Assembly: GCF_052119585.1 (NCBI RefSeq)
Contig: NZ_JBGQOJ010000044.1
Span: forward strand, 1-9,310
Source: JBGQOJ01 sp052119585
GTDB lineage: Bacteria; Pseudomonadota; Alphaproteobacteria; Rhodobacterales; Rhodobacteraceae
Length of the DNA stretch: 9,310 nucleotides
Reading direction: 5' to 3'
Under the pieces are notes generated by a model that saw only the letters and a program-made list of their open reading frames with translations, ran no database searches and had not been told where the DNA came from. Both the position numbers and the translations under genes were made by a program. This document shows, piece after piece, positions 6,538-9,310 of this stretch. The number at the start of each line of letters is the position of its first letter. The stretch's first letter is position 1.

Positions 6538-7068
6538 ATGGCTATGACCGATGCGCAGAGAAAGAAAGCTGAAAGACAACGAAAGGAAGGCGAACTCAGA
6601 ATACTGCCGGATTCATCTTACCGCTTTCTGGCGGAGCCATTTGTGGAATGGCTGGAACGGACGGAGGGGCATGGTGACTGGGATTCTGCCCTCTATCACT
6701 TCGATGCTGCGGCAATGCCCCATCCCGAATTTGACGGAGATAAGGGGCCAGTTTCAATTGATGGCGAGGTCGAGCGCACAAGAGACGAAACCTATGATCC
6801 TTATGCTGGCTATGAGCGGTCTATCGGTCGGGCTGAATCAATATTGGATCATCTTCTCGCTGCAGCCAGCAACATGGCGATTGTTGTTAACGCCTATAAG
6901 CGGGAAGAGTTTGGCAAAAGGTTAAAGGAACTCGAAAGCGCTGACCTTTCGGATCCGGCATCAAAGAAGAAGGCATTCGAGGACGTCGTTCGACTCCAGA
7001 AGATGATGGAGCGCCTTGAGAAGATGACGACCATAAGGCTCCACGAGTGGAAACTTAAAGGGTATTGA
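6538..7068 (+). CDS. Hypothetical protein, 176 aa, highly charged
   Basis: I do not recognise this protein. It begins MAMTDAQRKKAERQRKEGEL, a basic helix of the kind seen at the start of small phage or plasmid DNA-binding proteins. An acidic, aromatic middle follows (FVEWLERTEGHGDWDSALYHFD), and a long charged helical C-terminus (KKKAFEDVVRLQKMMERLEK) could form a coiled coil. There is no signal peptide, membrane segment or cysteine cluster. ATG 6538 is preceded by AAGGAG at a suitable distance; ATG 6544 is possible. It appears to be a single-gene unit: a structured gap follows on the right and repeat relics lie on the left. The context, not homology, suggests an accessory or mobile-element function. 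Confidence 0.82.
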   Translation: MAMTDAQRKKAERQRKEGELRILPDSSYRFLAEPFVEWLERTEGHGDWDSALYHFDAAAMPHPEFDGDKGPVSIDGEVERTRDETYDPYAGYERSIGRAESILDHLLAAASNMAIVVNAYKREEFGKRLKELESADLSDPASKKKAFEDVVRLQKMMERLEKMTTIRLHEWKLKGY

Positions 7069-7086
7069 GGCTCTGCCAAGAACCCA

Positions 7087-7108
7087 TCGGGCGGTATGGG
7101 CCGCCCGA
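7087..7108 (+). terminator. Strong GC hairpin after the 176-aa gene
   Basis: TCGGGCGG (7087-7094) and CCGCCCGA (7101-7108) form a perfect 8-bp stem with a 6-nt loop, 18 nt after the stop codon. The position fits transcription termination or mRNA 3'-end protection, but there is no T-run after it, so factor-independent termination is uncertain. Confidence 0.5.
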
Positions 7109-7199
7109 GGGTAATCCAAAGTGGGCAGCTCGGTCGCGCCAATCTCTGCCTGACGGTTTCAGGTGGCGGCGTCGCGAAACAAGACTAGAAAACCAGACC

Positions 7200-7247
7200 G
7201 GCATTTGAAGGGGAGATGCCAACTGGGGCTACTTTGGTAGTTCCCAG
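7200..7247 (+). other. Two tandem hairpins, possible structured RNA
   Basis: Hairpin 1 (7200-7220) pairs GGCATtT with AgATGCC around a purine-rich loop. Hairpin 2 (7223-7247) pairs CTGGGG with TTCCCAG and then TAC with GTA around TTTG. They are separated by 2 nt and lie about 80 nt upstream of the small ORF at 7324. This could be a leader structure or a small RNA. No known RNA family is recognised. Confidence 0.3.
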
Positions 7248-7294
7248 GCCCTGATCTATTGCCGTTTTAATCCAGCATAGTTGGAAAACAACAA

Positions 7295-7311
7295 CGGACC
7301 TGCGTGGTCCG
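7295..7311. promoter_or_regulatory. Palindrome CGGACC-N5-GGTCCG before a ribosome binding site
   Basis: The arms are perfect and the site ends 2 nt before AGGAG of the 40-aa ORF. As DNA it looks like an operator; as RNA it would be a hairpin touching the ribosome binding site. The same hexamer recurs five more times downstream (7481-7541), which supports a function. Confidence 0.5.
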
Positions 7312-7323
7312 AAAGGAGAACTC

Positions 7324-7446
7324 ATGTCTTATTCAAATTCCGGGCAAGTGGATCGTTCGGACGCTGTTCTTCCAGGACCAAGGGACAGAACCTGGCATGT
7401 CGTGCGCCGCGGTCCATCCCAGACCGCCCCAGAGTTTACACTGTGA
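7324..7446 (+). CDS. Small ORF, 40 aa, with a strong ribosome binding site
   Basis: The ORF encodes MSYSNSGQVDRSDAV, then LPGPRDRTWHVVRRGPSQ, and ends TAPEFTL. AAAGGAG lies 5 nt upstream of ATG, the best ribosome binding site in the accessory part of this window. The product is polar, arginine- and proline-rich, and has no membrane segment. A CGGACC palindrome precedes it and a large hairpin built from the same hexamer begins 33 nt after its stop, so the ORF and its regulatory or terminator signals look like one unit. I know no family for it. It could be a small regulator, an antitoxin-like peptide or a leader peptide, or it may be spurious. Confidence 0.45.
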   Translation: MSYSNSGQVDRSDAVLPGPRDRTWHVVRRGPSQTAPEFTL

Positions 7447-7479
7447 AGCGGACGATCTTGGACGGCTCTCTCAATCGTG

Positions 7480-7542
7480 TCGGACCACTCGGACCAGACG
7501 CCCCTATCGAGATGGACGGTCCGAGTGGTCCGAGTGGTCCGA
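7480..7542 (+). repeat. Inverted and tandem repeat array of CGGACC/GGTCCG
   Basis: The left arm TCGGACCACTCGGACC (7480-7495) pairs over all 16 bases with GGTCCGAGTGGTCCGA at 7518-7533. It also pairs over all 16 with the overlapping copy at 7527-7542, because the right side is a 9-bp tandem repeat (GGTCCGAGT). The hairpin can therefore form in two registers. A perfect 14-bp palindrome, ACCGTTTAAACGGT, follows at 7542-7555. There is no T-run, so it is not a standard intrinsic terminator. Confidence 0.7.
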
Positions 7543-7652
7543 CCGTTTAAACGGTAGGGTATCCGATAGGCAGTGCGTCCGAGCCTGACTGAAATTGCCA
7601 CGCAAGGATGCCGTCTTGGGCACCCCTCAGAAAAAACCGATATCCGGAAGGT

Positions 7653-7687
7653 GAGGAATGGCTTGTAGTGGCTTGCCAGGGACTGAC
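7653..7687 (+). repeat. 35-nt dispersed repeat, copy C
   Basis: GAGGAATGGCT, 14 nt, AGGGACTGAC, as in copies A and B. In the shared frame it reads G-E-E-W-L-V-V-A-C-Q-G-L-T-G-K. This frame is open from ATG 7608 into the 57-aa gene at 7824. It begins 171 nt before that gene, much as copy B precedes the 6538 gene. Confidence 0.7.
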
Positions 7688-7823
7688 CGGTAAACTGAAC
7701 CGACTTGTTTGGTGGATATCCACCCAAGTCATCGATTTTCTTAATAGACAACCAAACGCGGCGAGACCTGGCAGCATCCTTTGCCAGATCGTCCCCCTGT
7801 ATCTATGCACGAAAGGCAAGATC

Positions 7824-7997
7824 ATGAAAAACAACCCAGTAGCCAATCTCTGGAGAGCCAAATCAAGCGGCGCACCGGTCCTGCTTCATTATCATAATGA
7901 GCCATCAGACAAGAAGCAGGCGCGGTTTCTGGGCCGGGAAAAGCTGGTGCCGGACATTGCGTTGGAAGACTTCACATGTCGGGCCGTCATCGACTGA
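7824..7997 (+). CDS. Small hypothetical protein, 57 aa
   Basis: It begins MKNNPVANLWRAKSSGAP and ends ALEDFTCRAVID. AAAGG stands 7 nt before ATG 7824. The frame is open further upstream to ATG 7608 (129 aa), but that ATG has no spaced ribosome binding site, and the extension carries repeat copy C, so the short form is preferred. The protein is soluble and basic in the middle (SDKKQARFLGREK), with no known motif. It lies 71 nt upstream of the 336-aa gene on the same strand, which suggests a two-gene operon. Function is unknown. Confidence 0.6.
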   Translation: MKNNPVANLWRAKSSGAPVLLHYHNEPSDKKQARFLGREKLVPDIALEDFTCRAVID

Positions 7998-8068
7998 ATC
8001 GATCTGCATGTTTGGCAGTGGCATTTTTACAACGAATAATGGATCTAAGGGATCCGAATGGAGAAGCT

Positions 8069-9079
8069 ATGACTGATGAAATGGAAATGCGAAGAGAGTT
8101 ACTAACTGCACTTGTAGAGGCCGGAAAGTTCATTCCGCGGAAATACCTTTCTCTCGAGGGAGACCTAATGGTCACGAAATGGCCTGCATATCGGTTTCTG
8201 AACCCGAGGCGGGCAACAGCGATTTTTGCGGACGACTACATTACTGCTTATAAGAATTGTGTGCGCGCTGAAATCGATAAAAATAGGGCTGAAACCATAC
8301 AGCCACTAATTAAATCAGATTTTAATTCAAACAATTCCGGTTACACGAACATCTGGATGGCAAGGCAGCATGCCGATGAACTTGGAATGCCTTATCCCAG
8401 ATATCTTGAGTTTTGCTTCCACTTCTATCTGAGACGGCAGCGTAAGCAGCTTCCGCAACCTAACCAGCTCCGCCCCAACCGGGATAGAAATCCGGATATG
8501 GCTAAGGCTTTCTATGCCGAGCTGGAAAAGTTCTGGGATGATGATCGGAAAAAGATCGAGTTTGCTAACCTTACTCCAATGCCGCAGTATTGCACCGATT
8601 ATTATGCTGAGTTGCCAGCACAGAAGATATTTCAGGACCAGCTTTTGCAGGGTTTTAGGTTAAATCCCGGAAACTTGAACATCTTTATTGGCATTCGCGT
8701 ATTGGGGCTGCGTCAGTTGACGGAAGATTCGTGTTCAGCTCTGGCCCCGCCAGACATTTTTGAGCGCACCTTGGACATTGCTAAATCTGAGATGCATTCT
8801 GGCTCTTATACCGCGGAAAGTTACGTATCCCCTTCGCAATCAGAGCTTTTTCAGGCTTGCTTTGGGGTTCCGGGCATTGAAGCTGACAAGGCATTGGTAT
8901 GCGAAGCATGTCCGCAGCGTGCACCCTGTCAGAAATTGCGAGAACTGGTTGCCCGTCAGCTGAAGGCCGAAACGGGAAGCGCTGACCCTTTGCGGTTAAA
9001 GGCATTAGAGAAGCAGCGTCACTACACCCAGAAATCACGCGATAAGACTAAAGCCCTAGCTCTCACCGGGGTGCCTTAG
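8069..9079 (+). CDS. Hypothetical protein, 336 aa, with a C-terminal four-cysteine motif
   Basis: I do not recognise the family. ATG 8069 has GGAG 5 nt upstream; the frame is open to 7976, but the extra 31 residues overlap the 57-aa gene and lack a ribosome binding site. The N-terminal part is mixed and charged. A central block, about 91-160, has conserved-looking features: YTNIWMARQHADELGMPYPRY, LPQPNQLRPN and FYAELEKFW. Near the C-terminus is C264-x13-C278-x2-C281-x5-C287, with the local sequence ACFG...VCEACPQRAPCQKL. The C-x2-C-x5-C spacing and the VC-x2-CP-x-R-x2-C pattern match the Fe-S ligand motif of WhiB proteins, but WhiB is an actinobacterial/actinophage family and the rest of this protein is unlike it; a zinc site is equally possible. 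The last 40 residues are basic. It is probably cotranscribed with the 57-aa gene and is followed by an intrinsic terminator. Confidence 0.85.
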   Translation: MTDEMEMRRELLTALVEAGKFIPRKYLSLEGDLMVTKWPAYRFLNPRRATAIFADDYITAYKNCVRAEIDKNRAETIQPLIKSDFNSNNSGYTNIWMARQHADELGMPYPRYLEFCFHFYLRRQRKQLPQPNQLRPNRDRNPDMAKAFYAELEKFWDDDRKKIEFANLTPMPQYCTDYYAELPAQKIFQDQLLQGFRLNPGNLNIFIGIRVLGLRQLTEDSCSALAPPDIFERTLDIAKSEMHSGSYTAESYVSPSQSELFQACFGVPGIEADKALVCEACPQRAPCQKLRELVARQLKAETGSADPLRLKALEKQRHYTQKSRDKTKALALTGVP

Positions 9080-9100
9080 TGAATACGCCTATCGGCTCGC

Positions 9101-9121
9101 AGGGTGCACGGCACCTTTTTT
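9101..9121 (+). terminator. Intrinsic terminator after the 336-aa gene
   Basis: GGTGC-acg-GCACC (9103-9115) is followed directly by six T. The stem can be extended by a G-T and an A-T pair on the outside. It lies 21 nt after the stop codon and is the clearest intrinsic terminator in the window. Confidence 0.75.
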
Positions 9122-9178
9122 GGTTGACCGGAAGCTTTGTAAGCCGATGGGCGTGGCTACACTCCGGAGGTGAGAACC

Positions 9179-9214
9179 TGTAAGGTTTCCCGGGAAAATT
9201 ATGTAAGGTCTCCC
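9179..9214. repeat. Direct repeat TGTAAGGTyTCCC with an overlapping palindrome
   Basis: TGTAAGGTTTCCC (9179-9191) and TGTAAGGTCTCCC (9202-9214) agree at 12 of 13 bases with starts 23 nt apart. The first overlaps a perfect 12-bp palindrome, TTTCCCGGGAAA (9186-9197). A third TGTAAG is at 9138. These could be operator sites for a gene to the right of the window. Confidence 0.45.
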
Positions 9215-9237
9215 TAAGTTATCTGTATATTATTTAA

Positions 9238-9310
9238 GGGCACCTCTAAAAATTGCGCCTGATCTGACGGCGGTGTAGACATTGGGCCAGTGTGAGATGG
9301 AGGCTGGTTG
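9238..9310 (+). mobile_element. Possible left end of an insertion sequence (cut by window edge)
   Basis: GGGCACCTCTAAAAATTGCG after an AT-rich stretch resembles, from memory, the terminal inverted repeats of some IS5-family elements. About 60 nt in, an ATG at 9297 (reading M-E-A-G) is where a transposase gene would begin in such an element. The opposite end and target duplication are outside the window, so this is a weak call. Confidence 0.3.

Noticed and set aside
7329..7751. Leftward 140-aa open frame across the hexamer cluster
   Set aside because: It is antisense to the better-supported 40-aa ORF and repeats, is of low complexity (RTTRTTRT) and has no ribosome binding site of note.
1..9310. 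CRISPR array, rRNA genes, retron or diversity-generating reverse transcriptase
   Set aside because: Nothing regular enough for an array, no rRNA sequence and no reverse-transcriptase motif was seen on either strand.

Overview
The window looks like part of a chromosome (or large replicon) of an alphaproteobacterium, probably Rhodobacterales-like. This rests on the style of the encoded proteins and the moderately high GC, not on a marker gene, so it is an inference. The left two thirds carry recognisable metabolic, transport and regulatory genes. The right third, from about 6.0 kb, is an accessory-type region of unrecognised genes, small ORFs, palindromes and decayed repeats.

Left part (1-1044): the start of a leftward gene for an exported protein (signal peptide; cut by the window edge) diverges from a GntR/FCD-family regulator. 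Two related imperfect palindromes in the gap between them are candidate operators. A 911-base stretch without a convincing gene follows (1045-1955), including an AT-rich island at about 1230-1400.

Middle (1956-6000): a leftward pair encodes a YrbG-type Ca2+/Na+ (CaCA) exchanger and, 28 nt downstream, a 240-aa protein that I do not recognise. Upstream of the exchanger lies a 47-bp relic, 40/47 identical to an internal piece of that 240-aa gene. Next is a divergent pair: an OxyR-like LysR regulator and an SbtA-family sodium-dependent bicarbonate transporter. The gap between them holds a near-perfect full-length OxyR-type operator (ATAG-N7-CTAT twice, 7 nt apart, 15 of 16 conserved bases). Yet the regulator lacks both redox cysteines of classical OxyR.

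Right part (6000-9310): a 35-nt repeat occurs three times with a fixed layout. Its substitutions suggest relics of a coding segment. The region also holds a 176-aa charged protein, a 40-aa ORF with a strong ribosome binding site, a dense cluster of CGGACC/GGTCCG motifs, a 57-aa small protein, and a 336-aa protein ending in a WhiB-like or zinc-finger-like four-cysteine motif and followed by a good intrinsic terminator. The last 70 bases may be the end of an insertion sequence. I cannot assign this right part to a known system. It could be a small mobile or defence-type module, but the sequence alone does not show that.
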